A DNA stretch of 64,000 nt from Fundidesulfovibrio terrae (GTDB lineage: Bacteria; Desulfobacterota; Desulfovibrionia; Desulfovibrionales; Desulfovibrionaceae). Below, in pieces: positions 43,172 to 51,910 of the stretch. The stretch spans positions 248,001-312,000 of the forward strand of contig NZ_JAKZFS010000005.1 of assembly GCF_022808915.1 (NCBI RefSeq), written 5' to 3'. The notes beneath the pieces are model-generated. The model searched no databases, was not told the DNA's origin, and saw only the letters and a program-made list of their open reading frames with translations. The translations under genes were made by a program, and so were the position numbers. Each line of letters begins with the position of its first letter. Position 1 is the first letter of the stretch.

Positions 43172-45865
43172 CTACCGGGGTTCGTGAATGGACGACGCGA
43201 CCTCCTCGAGCAGGTCGTCCAACTGCCGCAAGGCCAGGACCGCTTCCGCACGATCGTTTTTCCCACATGCCCTTTCGAGGGATTCTCCGGCCGCGTTGAT
43301 CGGCGAAACTCCGAATGCGAGCGACGTCCCCTTGATGTCATGCCCGGCGGCCCTGGCGCCGGCGAAATCGCCCGCTTCGACGGAGGCCCTGGCCGAATCG
43401 GCGCGACCACGGATAAAATGGAGGAAATCCTTGACCATCGGCCTAAAAGACTCACGCACGGAGTCCATCATGGGGTTCATGGACTGCTGGCGCGCCCCCC
43501 CCTGGGTGTGGCGCACGATGGCATCCTGGAGCGCCTCCAGAGTGACTGGCTTGGCCAGATAGCCGGTCATTCCGGCGTCCAGGAAGCGTTTCTCGTCGCC
43601 CTGCATGGCGTAAGCCGTGAGCGCCACCACGGGCATTCCGGCGGTCCTTTCACCGCATTCCCCCGCCCGTATCCGCCCGACTACCTCCAACCCGTCGAGC
43701 TTGGGCATCTGAACGTCCAGGAAGACCAAGTCGAACTCGTACGATTTCAGGCACTCCAGAGTGGCCTGGCCGTCTCCAACGGCCTGGACCGAATGGCCGA
43801 GCATGCTCAAGTATTGCTCGAAGACGTGCCGGTTGAACGGGTTGTCCTCGGCCACGAGAATCCGCACGGCGGATTGAGCCCCGCCCTCGGCCTGTCCTGT
43901 CCTGGCCGATTGCGATACCACCCCGCGCGCCGGTTCGAACGCCGCCGTGAAGTAAAACGCGCTCCCCCGGCCGGGAACGCTCTCCGCCCATATGCGCCCA
44001 CCCATAAGCGACACCAGTTCCCGGCATATGGCCAGGCCGAGTCCCGCGCCCTGGTAAGCCTTCGAATACGACGAGTCGGCCTGCCTGAAGCTGTCGAAGA
44101 TCATCTCGATATCCCCGGGAGCGATCCCCACGCCCGTGTCGGTGACGGTGAACTGGAGCACTGCCAGCCCGGAAAGGGCGTTGCGCAGCATCCGCACGCT
44201 CACGGATATCGTGCCCTGGTCGGTGAATTTCAATGCGTTGCCCACAAGGTTGGTCAGGACCTGCCCAAGTCGGGTGGGGTCGCCCATCAGAGTGTTCGGG
44301 ACGTCCGTGTCAATCTCCCACGCGAGTTCGATCCTTTTCTCCCGGCAGGGATAGGCGAACGGCTCCAGCACCTTCTCAACGAGATGCCCGAGCGAAAACA
44401 CCTTGGAGTCCAGCTGCAGCTTGCCCGCCTCCACCCGCGAGAGGTCCAGCACGTCGCCGATGATGGCCAGCAGGGTGTGGGCGGATTCTGCTATCATGGA
44501 GAGGTGGCGGGCCGTCTTCAACGGATCGGGGACACGCTGCGACAGCTCGGCCAAGCCCAGGATGGCCGAGAGGGGGGTGCGTATCTCGTGGCTCATGTTG
44601 GCCAAAAATTCGCTCTTGGCGCGGCTGGCGGCTTCCACGGCGTTCATGGCGGCCTGCAGCCTGTCACGGCTCGATTTGCGTTCCGTGATGTCGCTGACGA
44701 AAGCGTAGTAGTATTCCACGCTCCCGTCCGGCCCCAAGAACTGGTGCAGGTTGACCTCCACGGGCACATGCGCTCCGCCGAGGCGGACCAGGCAGGTCTC
44801 GAAACGCACCGGCTGCCCCGTGGCGCGCAGGCGCTCCATGGCGTCGTTGCCCGCCTGCCTGTTCTCGATGGGGACGAGGGCGCCGGTCCAGGCGAGTTCC
44901 AGGAGCTCCTTCCTGGAATACCCGAGCAGGACCGAGAAGGCCTTGTTCACGATGGCGATTTTTCCGTCGGGCCACATGGCCAGGAAGGGCTGCGAGGAGT
45001 TTTCCAGGAAGTCGGAGAGCAGATCGGAATGCTTGCGGATGACCCGCAGGGCTTTTTCAGCGTTCACCTGCTCGGTGATGTCGTATCCGAAGGACACCGT
45101 GAAGAACGCGCCGTCGAACCCTGCGAACCGGCTGTTCTGCCAGGAGAAATGGCGTTCCTCGCCGAGCTTGCTCACGATGGGGTTGGCGTGGTTCCGGGGG
45201 TAGTCGGAGCCAGTTTGGATGGATTGGAAGAGTTCCACGAGTTCGCAATACCGGTCGCCCGGGACCACGGTGTCGAACCAGGAGCGGCCGAGGAGCTCGT
45301 CGCGCTCGTAGCCAGTGGCCCGCTCCACCGCTCCGTTGCAGACGAGAATCCGGCCCGACTTGTCCAGGCACACCACAAGGACGTTGGCCGTCTCGATGAG
45401 CTGTTCGAGGAAATCGTTGGCGCGACGGAGGTCGCGAAAGGCCATCGCGCGTTCGGTGATGTCCCGGATGAACCCGGAAACCTTGACGGGCCTGCCGGAT
45501 TCATCCCGGGCCACCCGCGCGCACGCGTGCACGACGCGGGTTTCGCCGTCGCTGCGCCGGACGATGCGGTATTCGATATCGAAGGGAGCGGTTCCGTCCA
45601 GGGCGTCGCGCAGTGCGGCCATGACGGCCAGCCGGTCCTCGGGATGAGCCAGCGACAGGCATTCCTCGAGGTCGAGGCGGCTTTCTTCAAGGCCGTGCAA
45701 CGCAAGCCATCCCCGTGAGAAATGGGCCAGGTCCCTCTCGATATCCCACGCCCAGGAGCCCATGCCCGCCAGGACCTCGCTATCCTGGAACAGGTGATGG
45801 CTCCTGCGCAGTTCGCCCAGTTCGGCGAGCAGTTCATCCCGCGATTTTCCGTCGTCGGGGTTCAT
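43172..45865 (-). CDS. Soluble hybrid histidine kinase: triple PAS-HisKA-HATPase-REC-HPt
   Basis: 897 residues with no membrane segment. Three PAS domains (about 28-140, 150-265, 280-395) each end in a DITE(R/Q) motif. HisKA has His 426 (MSHEIRTPLSAILG), the ATPase domain (about 525-645) VTDTGVGIAPG and GAGLGLAIC, the receiver Asp 717 (LVFLDVQMPKLDG), and a C-terminal HPt domain His 842 (GHDIKGTSLAFG). Same downstream architecture as the membrane kinase that follows 169 bases later, and probably part of the same relay. The start follows an acidic MNPDDGKSRDELLAELGEL coiled coil. Confidence 0.94.
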   Translation of the reverse strand: MNPDDGKSRDELLAELGELRRSHHLFQDSEVLAGMGSWAWDIERDLAHFSRGWLALHGLEESRLDLEECLSLAHPEDRLAVMAALRDALDGTAPFDIEYRIVRRSDGETRVVHACARVARDESGRPVKVSGFIRDITERAMAFRDLRRANDFLEQLIETANVLVVCLDKSGRILVCNGAVERATGYERDELLGRSWFDTVVPGDRYCELVELFQSIQTGSDYPRNHANPIVSKLGEERHFSWQNSRFAGFDGAFFTVSFGYDITEQVNAEKALRVIRKHSDLLSDFLENSSQPFLAMWPDGKIAIVNKAFSVLLGYSRKELLELAWTGALVPIENRQAGNDAMERLRATGQPVRFETCLVRLGGAHVPVEVNLHQFLGPDGSVEYYYAFVSDITERKSSRDRLQAAMNAVEAASRAKSEFLANMSHEIRTPLSAILGLAELSQRVPDPLKTARHLSMIAESAHTLLAIIGDVLDLSRVEAGKLQLDSKVFSLGHLVEKVLEPFAYPCREKRIELAWEIDTDVPNTLMGDPTRLGQVLTNLVGNALKFTDQGTISVSVRMLRNALSGLAVLQFTVTDTGVGIAPGDIEMIFDSFRQADSSYSKAYQGAGLGLAICRELVSLMGGRIWAESVPGRGSAFYFTAAFEPARGVVSQSARTGQAEGGAQSAVRILVAEDNPFNRHVFEQYLSMLGHSVQAVGDGQATLECLKSYEFDLVFLDVQMPKLDGLEVVGRIRAGECGERTAGMPVVALTAYAMQGDEKRFLDAGMTGYLAKPVTLEALQDAIVRHTQGGARQQSMNPMMDSVRESFRPMVKDFLHFIRGRADSARASVEAGDFAGARAAGHDIKGTSLAFGVSPINAAGESLERACGKNDRAEAVLALRQLDDLLEEVASSIHEPR

Positions 45866-45927
45866 CGGAACTCCGCAAGGCGAGAACGTCCGCCGGATCA
45901 GGATTGAAGTTCTCCCGCAGGCCGTGC

Positions 45928-48207
45928 CTATCCCTCCAGCATGGCCAGTTCCAGGGCCCGGTCGATGTAGGGAGGAATGACCACCCCGGCCCGAGCCAGG
46001 TTGTCGCGGGCCGAGGCCACCTTGGCCAGATCGATTCCCGCCTGCCGCCAGTAGGCCGCAGGATCGTCCAGAAACGCTTTTATCACGGCGAGCGCCTCAG
46101 GATACGAACCCACCATGTGGCAGCAGTTCACCACCCACATGGGGCCGAGCGGAGGAATCTCCGCCGTCCCGACGTCGTGGGCCGAAGACAGCTCCTGGAA
46201 CTGCTCGATGGCCTTGCGCCAGAGGTGGCCTCCCTCGCCGCCCAGGCCCATGGGGTCCACGAACACGTAGGGTGCGGGCAGGCAGTGGCCGATCTTCATG
46301 AACGTCAGGGCCATGTTGATCTCGTAGCAGGTGCCATAGCCGCCGATGTTGAACACCTTGAAGAGCGAACGCCTGTCCAGGATGTCCTGGCGGGTGTTCA
46401 GGGCGATGTTCACGAACTGCACCACGGCCTCGGGGGAGAAGTTGGTCTCCTGCCCGATCTTCTCGCCGTCGATGCCGACACCTATGCGATAGATGCCGTG
46501 CCGGGCCGCCGCGTCGTCCACGGCCTTCATCACGCCGGGGCCGCTGCCGTGGGCCACGGCCAGGGCCTGCCCCAGGCGCTCGTCCGCGGCCAGGGCCGCG
46601 AAGAATTCCTCCAGCTGCGGCATGAGGATGGGCTTGAGTTCGTCCACGACCGAGCCGAAGAAGGCGATGGTGGTGTGCAGCCGGGAGATGCGCTCCTTGC
46701 CCTCGGCCGAGACCCAGAAGCCGCCCTTGAACTCGCGTACGTGGGAGGACTCCTCGGAGCCGAAGATCATGTAGAAGCGCATGCCCTCGCGCCATAGGCG
46801 GGCGATCTCCTCGTAGGAGGACTGGTCCAGGTAGTACTCGGGCTTGCCGCCGTTGTTCGCGCCCCGCATGTTGATGCTCTTGATGACCACCACGCCCACG
46901 CCGCTGCGCTTGAGCACGCGCAGGGTATCCACCGGCGGCAGGGCGTCGCTGACGAACACCTTGGACAGGCTCTGCTCGCCGCCCACGTATTTGAGGTCGT
47001 GCAGGAAGGTGCGGAAGCGCTTGGGCACCTCCTCGTCGGCCAGCACCGCCTCGGGCACGTTGCCGCGCGCGCATTCGTAGACCAGGCGCCACTGGAATTC
47101 CGGTATCCAGCGCCCGTCTTCCTGCTCCCAGGGGATGTTCACGATGCGCCCAGGCATCATGATGCGCCCGTAGATGCCGCCCCGGCCGGAGGTCGGGGAC
47201 ACCTCGTCGAAGAGGGCGTCGCAGGCGCTGGGGCTGAAGATGTCGGTGATCTCCGCGAAGTCCACTCCCCTGGCCAGGATGGCCGTGGCCTTTCCGGGCT
47301 TGAGCACCCGCGACGAGATGGCCGCCACCCGCTCGTCGGCCGGGTAGAGCTTGATGCGCACCTTGAGGGCGCGGCAATCCACCGGGTCCTCGCCCCGGTT
47401 GTAGATCTCGGCCTGGCGCAGGGTGCCGATGCCGGTGGTGCGCACTCCGTCCAGCAGCCGGGATGCCAGATGGAAGACGCTGGGGTGGCTCAGCTGGCGG
47501 GAGATGAAGGCCGTGTAGGGGCCGAGCGAGATGCGCAAGGCGCTTACCAGGAACTCCTTGGGGCCGAGGAACTCCGGCAGTCCCGAGGGGGCGGGCTGCT
47601 GGAACATGGCCAGCCCGTGCTTGCCGCGTATGAGCATCTCGGAAAAGTTGTTGGGGATGCGGATGAGGCTCTGGGAGATGATGTAGCGCACGTTCTCCAG
47701 GGGAATCTCGACCACCCCGTCGGGGCCTATGTCATGATGCTCGGGCAGAAGGAGCTCCTCGCGCTCCATGGCGGAGAGGACCTCGTCGCGGTTCAGATGG
47801 TCGCCCATGGGCACGAACAGGCGGCCGATGTCCACGGGGGTGCGCTGGGTCAGGTTCTGGAGGTCGGAGAGCGATTCGGCCAGATGCTTGTTGAGCGCCG
47901 TGACCACCACGGGCAGCTCGATGCTTTTGTGGGCGTCGGACACCACCGGATCGCCCTCGCCCAGGTGGATGTCCAGGCCGATGCGCGAATGTCCGCTCCG
48001 CCCGCTTATGTCCAGGAACTCATCGAGGCGGCGGCTCTGGGACACTGTCCGGTCGGCCAGGTCGCGCACCAGTCCGCGCAGGGAGTCGCTCACATGGTTG
48101 AAGCGCATCACGCCGAAAAGCTGCGGTGCGGCCAGCTCCTGGTTGAAATGGATGACGCTGGCCTCCACCAGCTGGCCGTCGCCTGTAACGAAAGGGGCTT
48201 GTTTCAT
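45928..48207 (-). CDS. LOG-domain (lysine-decarboxylase-like) protein with large N-terminal region
   Basis: 759 residues. The C-terminal 250 residues (about 510-700) are a Rossmann-type LOG domain: VAHGSGPGVMKAVDDAA and the PGGxGTxxE-like motif NIGGYGTCYE at 620-629, used in cytokinin-type nucleotide phosphoribohydrolases and related nucleosidases. The first 500 residues have no domain I recognise; they contain HFNQELAAPQLFG, SLIRIPNNFSEMLIRG and an IMMPGRIVNIPWEQEDGRW stretch. The first Pro of the LOG motif is Ile here. The start Met has only a distant AAAGGA box; in-frame codons up to 58 positions earlier exist but look non-coding. Function unknown; nucleotide-binding is likely. Confidence 0.78.
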   Translation of the reverse strand: MKQAPFVTGDGQLVEASVIHFNQELAAPQLFGVMRFNHVSDSLRGLVRDLADRTVSQSRRLDEFLDISGRSGHSRIGLDIHLGEGDPVVSDAHKSIELPVVVTALNKHLAESLSDLQNLTQRTPVDIGRLFVPMGDHLNRDEVLSAMEREELLLPEHHDIGPDGVVEIPLENVRYIISQSLIRIPNNFSEMLIRGKHGLAMFQQPAPSGLPEFLGPKEFLVSALRISLGPYTAFISRQLSHPSVFHLASRLLDGVRTTGIGTLRQAEIYNRGEDPVDCRALKVRIKLYPADERVAAISSRVLKPGKATAILARGVDFAEITDIFSPSACDALFDEVSPTSGRGGIYGRIMMPGRIVNIPWEQEDGRWIPEFQWRLVYECARGNVPEAVLADEEVPKRFRTFLHDLKYVGGEQSLSKVFVSDALPPVDTLRVLKRSGVGVVVIKSINMRGANNGGKPEYYLDQSSYEEIARLWREGMRFYMIFGSEESSHVREFKGGFWVSAEGKERISRLHTTIAFFGSVVDELKPILMPQLEEFFAALAADERLGQALAVAHGSGPGVMKAVDDAAARHGIYRIGVGIDGEKIGQETNFSPEAVVQFVNIALNTRQDILDRRSLFKVFNIGGYGTCYEINMALTFMKIGHCLPAPYVFVDPMGLGGEGGHLWRKAIEQFQELSSAHDVGTAEIPPLGPMWVVNCCHMVGSYPEALAVIKAFLDDPAAYWRQAGIDLAKVASARDNLARAGVVIPPYIDRALELAMLEG

Positions 48208-48401
48208 GGAAGATGCATGGTCCTTTGCGTGCGATTCGAATACGATCACATCGTAACGGAGTTTCCCGGCTTCTGGCAACAACCGGCGGCGCATCCATCC
48301 GCGACTGACCCCGGCGCGCCCCACCGGAGGAACGGGGCTTCCCTTTTTTCCAGCAATGCCTATCATACCCGGATGTTGCAAAACTTTCCACGGAGCACGT
48401 C

Positions 48402-49301
48402 ATGAGCAGTACGCAATGCCTCATCATCGGCGCGGGCCCGGCAGGGCTCTCCGCCGCCATATACACGGCCCGGGCCGGGATGAGCACCCTGGTCCTGGGC
48501 GGCAACCCAAAAGTGTACGGCGACTACGACATCGACAACTATTTCGGGTTCGAGCAGACCATCTCCGGCCGCGAGCTCATCGAACGCGGACGCCGCCAGG
48601 CCGCCCGCTTCGGCGCGGATATCCGCGAGGAGAAGGTGCTCGGCGTCCACCACGGCGAGGACGGCGGATTCTCGGTCAAGACCGACAAGGGCCAATACCG
48701 CGCCTGCTCGATCATCCTGGCCGCCGGCGTCAGCCGGTCCAGGCCGAAGATTCCCGGCATCGAGGCGTACGAGGGCAAGGGCGTCTCCTACTGCGTCTCC
48801 TGCGACGGGTTCTTCATCAGGAACAAGCCCGTAGTGGTGGCCGGCGAGGGCGTCTTTGCCGCCAACCAGGCCCTGGAGCTTCTCAACTACACCCCGGACG
48901 TGACCATCTGCACCCTTGGCAAGGAGCCCTCCTATCCGGCGGACTTCGCCGCGCGACTGGAGCATGCGGGAATAAAGACCCTCACCTCGCCCGTCACGGC
49001 CCTGTCCGGCAATCCGGGCCTGGAATCCGCGGCCCTGGCCGACGGAACGGTTCTGCCCGCGCAGGGGCTCTTCATCGCCCTGGGTGAGGCGTCCTCCACC
49101 GATTTCGCCTACACCTTGGGCGTCACCCGCAAGGGAAACTTCATCGAGGTCGACCCGGAGATGAAAACCAGCGTGGAGGGGGTCTTCGCCGCCGGAGACT
49201 GTACTGGGGGATTCCTGCAGATCGCCGTGGCCGTCGGGGAAGGCGCGCTGGCGGGAAAATCCGCCATAACCTGGCTCAAGGAGAAGTGCCCGGCGAAATG
49301 A
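48402..49301 (+). CDS. Thioredoxin-reductase-like FAD oxidoreductase
   Basis: 299 residues. FAD-binding LIIGAGPAGLSAA at the N-terminus and GVFAAGDCTGG near the C-terminus are as in TrxB. The redox-active pair is C131-V-S-C134 (usual bacterial form CATC). The nucleotide-binding loop keeps a minimal G-x-G-x-x-A (GEGVFA, 148-153), but the NADPH-specific HRRxxFR segment is missing (ICTLGKEPSYP instead). It may use another electron donor or NADH. It is divergent from the LOG gene. GGAGCACGTC precedes the ATG. Confidence 0.87.
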   Translation: MSSTQCLIIGAGPAGLSAAIYTARAGMSTLVLGGNPKVYGDYDIDNYFGFEQTISGRELIERGRRQAARFGADIREEKVLGVHHGEDGGFSVKTDKGQYRACSIILAAGVSRSRPKIPGIEAYEGKGVSYCVSCDGFFIRNKPVVVAGEGVFAANQALELLNYTPDVTICTLGKEPSYPADFAARLEHAGIKTLTSPVTALSGNPGLESAALADGTVLPAQGLFIALGEASSTDFAYTLGVTRKGNFIEVDPEMKTSVEGVFAAGDCTGGFLQIAVAVGEGALAGKSAITWLKEKCPAK

Positions 49302-49316
49302 TCCCGCCCAAACCTC

Positions 49317-49345
49317 TTGACACAAGTCATCCGCAGAGGTATGGG
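49317..49345 (+). promoter_or_regulatory. Sigma-70-type promoter for tRNA-Met
   Basis: TTGACA, a 17-base spacer and TATGGG lie 22 bases before the tRNA. The -35 matches consensus fully. Confidence 0.65.
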
Positions 49346-49367
49346 CTTTGATTCATACTTGAGTTGG

Positions 49368-49443
49368 GGGCCTATAGCTCAGTTGGCAGAGCTTCCGGCT
49401 CATAACCGGGTGGTCCCAGGTTCGAATCCTGGTGGGCCCACCA
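49368..49443 (+). tRNA. tRNA-Met (anticodon CAT)
   Basis: Acceptor GGGCCTA/TGGGCCC (one G-T pair), anticodon loop CTCATAA giving CAT, T-arm CCAGG TTCGAAT CCTGG and encoded CCA. The first acceptor pair is G-C, so it is not the initiator form; an elongator tRNA-Met is most likely, though CAT could also be a lysidine-modified tRNA-Ile. Confidence 0.94.
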
Positions 49444-49521
49444 CTCATCCTGCAAGGAAGAGCCGTTGCCGAACGACGAGCAGAAAATCTTTTTGGCTGA
49501 CGCCGCAAACAAAACGAGCTT

Positions 49522-49566
49522 GAAGGTGCTTTCCTAGGGGTCTACCCGGAAAGCGCCTTCTTTTTT
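49522..49566 (+). terminator. Intrinsic terminator abutting the nif3 start
   Basis: GAAGGTGCTTTCC pairs with GGAAAGCGCCTTC (one G-T pair) over a 13-base loop, followed by six T. It ends five bases before the next start codon, so it occupies the place of the ribosome-binding site. Confidence 0.88.
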
Positions 49567-49571
49567 GACAA

Positions 49572-50591
49572 ATGAACATACGCGACATTTTTGGCCTCAT
49601 CGAGCAGGCCGCCCCCCCGCACATGGCCGCCTCATGGGACAGGTGCGGCGTGCAGGTGGCCGCCGCCGCCACCGATGCGAGCAAGGTGGCCGTGGCCCTG
49701 GACCCCACCCCGGAAACCCTGGCCGAGTCGCTCGCCTGGGGAGCCCAGGTGGTGCTCACCCACCATCCCCTGGGCAAGACCCCGCGCCTGCCCGACCGCC
49801 TGGACACGCATCATGAGGCCCTGCGCCTGCTCCTGACCCACGGCGCATGGCTCTACGCCGCCCACACCACCCTGGACTGCGCCCCGGGCGGACCGGCCTC
49901 CTGGCTGGCCGACGAGCTGAATCTTTCCAACCGCCGCATCGTGGACCCGCAAGGCGCCACTCCCCGCGTCATGGGCATCTTCAAGGAAGTGACCATGGAC
50001 GGCTTCGAGGCCATCAGCTTCCCCGACGACCTCGACGTGGACCGCCTGCACTTTGACCGCGACGCCCTGCGCCACGCGCCCCAGGCGTTTTCCTGCCCCG
50101 AGCCCCAGTGGCCCGCCATGCGCGAAACGCTCAAGCGCTGCCCGGACGTGTCCGCCATGGCCGGGGCAGTGCGCCTCGTCGAGCCCGCAGAGCCCTTCGG
50201 CTACGGCATCGCGGGCGAACTGCCCGAGGCCCTGAGCTTCGAGGCCTTCATGGCCGCGCTCTGGAAGGCCGTGCCCCGGTCATTCTTGACGCTTACGGGC
50301 CAGGCTCCGGCCACGGTCAGAACCGTGGCCTACTGCACGGGCTCGGGCGCGTCCTGCGCGGCCAAGGCGTTCGCCCTGGGGGCGGACGTGTTCTTAACCG
50401 GCGACGTGACCCATCACGCCGCCCTGGATATTCGTGGGCTCGGCCTGACCATCGACGCGGGGCATCGCGTCCTTGAGGAAGAGATGATGCGCCGCATGGC
50501 CGATCTCTTGTCCCCGAAGCTCGGCGCAAACGGAGTGTCCGTGCGCTTCTTCGAGAGCGCCGACCCCTTGCGGGCCGTGCTCAGGCCCTAG
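49572..50591 (+). CDS. Nif3-like dinuclear metal centre protein (YbgI/DUF34)
   Basis: 339 residues of the Nif3/YbgI family, hexameric toroids with a two-metal site, linked to GTP cyclohydrolase-I-type activity and metal homeostasis but of uncertain role. Metal ligands are recognisable in VVLTHHPLG, AAHTTLDCAPGG and the C-terminal LTGDVTHHAALD. The middle insert (about 125-230) is the usual PII-like domain of longer members. The N-terminus MNIRDIFGLIEQAAPPHMAASWD is canonical, yet the ATG has no Shine-Dalgarno sequence and directly follows a terminator T-run. Confidence 0.92.
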   Translation: MNIRDIFGLIEQAAPPHMAASWDRCGVQVAAAATDASKVAVALDPTPETLAESLAWGAQVVLTHHPLGKTPRLPDRLDTHHEALRLLLTHGAWLYAAHTTLDCAPGGPASWLADELNLSNRRIVDPQGATPRVMGIFKEVTMDGFEAISFPDDLDVDRLHFDRDALRHAPQAFSCPEPQWPAMRETLKRCPDVSAMAGAVRLVEPAEPFGYGIAGELPEALSFEAFMAALWKAVPRSFLTLTGQAPATVRTVAYCTGSGASCAAKAFALGADVFLTGDVTHHAALDIRGLGLTIDAGHRVLEEEMMRRMADLLSPKLGANGVSVRFFESADPLRAVLRP

Positions 50592-50721
50592 GACGATTTG
50601 CGCGGACGCCGCCCGTCCGCAAGGCATTTGTCGTTAAAGATCGCACCGGCCGGACCTCCCAGGCGGACGTACAGTCCGCCGCCTGTACGCACCGGACCGG
50701 CGCACACACCCGGAGAGGGCA

Positions 50722-51477
50722 ATGTACCAGAGACAGATCGAACAGTTGGTGATGCTCCAGCAGGTTGACGGCGAAATCATCGCCCTTCGCTCCGAGCTGG
50801 AAAACGCTCCCATGGAAATCCAGGGCCTGGAAAAGAAGTTCCAGGACATGGAAGCCTCCAGGGACATCGTCAAGGAAAAGCTCGGCTACCTGACCGACCA
50901 GCTCAAGCGGCTCGAGAACGACATGGAGGAAGACCATGTCCGCCTCAAGAAGTCCAAGAGCAAGATGATGATGGTGGGCAACTCCAAGGAATACCACGCC
51001 ATGGTGCGCGAGATGGACAGCCTGGAGAAGCTCAACCGCTCCCGCGACGAGGAAAAGGCTGCCTTCGCCGAGGAGCTCGAGCGCCAGACCACCGCCGACC
51101 AGGATATTTCCGGCCAGGTGGATACCGTGCGCGTTGAGCTCGAAGCCGCCCGCGCGGGCCTGGCCGACCGCATGAACGCCGCCCAGAAGCGCCTCGAGGT
51201 GCTCGGCGCCCTGCGCAAGGAAGCCTGCAAGGTGCTGCCGCCGCCGATCCTGTCGCGCTACGAATTCATCCGCTCCCGCCTGGCCAACCCGGTCATCGTG
51301 TCCGTGGACCAGGGCGTGTGCTCGGGCTGCAACATCTCCATTCCGCCCCAGGCGTACATCGAACTGCAGAAGGGCCAGCAGATCCTCTCCTGCCCCAACT
51401 GCCAGCGCCTGATCTACTGGATCCAGCACATCCCCGGAGCGGAAAAGCCCGCCGAGGAAACCGCCGCCGCGGGCTAG
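50722..51477 (+). CDS. Zinc-ribbon coiled-coil protein (C4-type, DUF164-like)
   Basis: 251 residues. Residues about 1-175 form a long coiled coil (MYQRQIEQLVMLQQVDGEI...); a C-terminal zinc ribbon (about 190-230) has two CxxC pairs, CSGCNISIPP and CPNCQRLIYW. Such proteins are common in Desulfobacterota, Chlamydiae and Campylobacterota; the role is not settled, with proposals in nucleic-acid or flagellar/secretion contexts. It is directly upstream of the RNase P RNA, which starts 28 bases after the stop. Confidence 0.9.
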   Translation: MYQRQIEQLVMLQQVDGEIIALRSELENAPMEIQGLEKKFQDMEASRDIVKEKLGYLTDQLKRLENDMEEDHVRLKKSKSKMMMVGNSKEYHAMVREMDSLEKLNRSRDEEKAAFAEELERQTTADQDISGQVDTVRVELEAARAGLADRMNAAQKRLEVLGALRKEACKVLPPPILSRYEFIRSRLANPVIVSVDQGVCSGCNISIPPQAYIELQKGQQILSCPNCQRLIYWIQHIPGAEKPAEETAAAG

Positions 51478-51504
51478 CCCGCCAAGTTGGCAGCCTTATA
51501 TGTC

Positions 51505-51884
51505 GAGAGGGGAGCCGGACAGGCTGTCGCCGCGGGGAAACCCGGGGAGGAAAGTCCGGACTCCGCAGGGCAGGACGCTGGGTAACGCCCAGGAGGAGCG
51601 ATCCTCGGAGAAGCGCCACAGAAAGCAGACCGCCGGCCGCACTCGTTGCGGCCGGTAAGGGTGAAACGGTGGAGTAAGAGCCCACCAGTTGCCGTGGTGA
51701 CACGGCAAGCTAGGTATGCCCCGTCCGGAGCAAGACCAAATAGGGAAGCGCTTGAGGCCGGCCCGGCCGAAGCTTCCGGGTAGGTTGCTTGAGGCGGCGG
51801 GTAATCGCCGCCCTAGAGGAATGACAGCCCCCCACCCCCTCGGGGGCGGGTTACAGAATCCGGCTTATGGCCGGCTCCCCTCTC
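51505..51884 (+). ncRNA. rnpB: RNase P RNA, bacterial class A
   Basis: The catalytic RNA that removes 5' leaders from tRNA precursors. The P1 stem is exact: GAGAGGGGAGCCGG at the start pairs with CCGGCTCCCCTCTC at the end. Between them lie the conserved blocks GAGGAAAGTCCGGACTCC, ACAGAAA, GTAAGGGTGAAACGGTGGAG, GCTAGGTATGCCCC and GAGGAATGACAGCC in the right order. Length about 380 bases is typical. No separate promoter was found in the 27 bases upstream, so it may be processed from the zinc-ribbon transcript. Confidence 0.97.
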
Positions 51885-51910
51885 ACTTTTCCGACCGGAT
51901 CGGCATGGCG

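Noticed and set aside
50599-50622. GC-rich hairpin after nif3
   Set aside because: Stem is short with no T-run; too weak to call a terminator.
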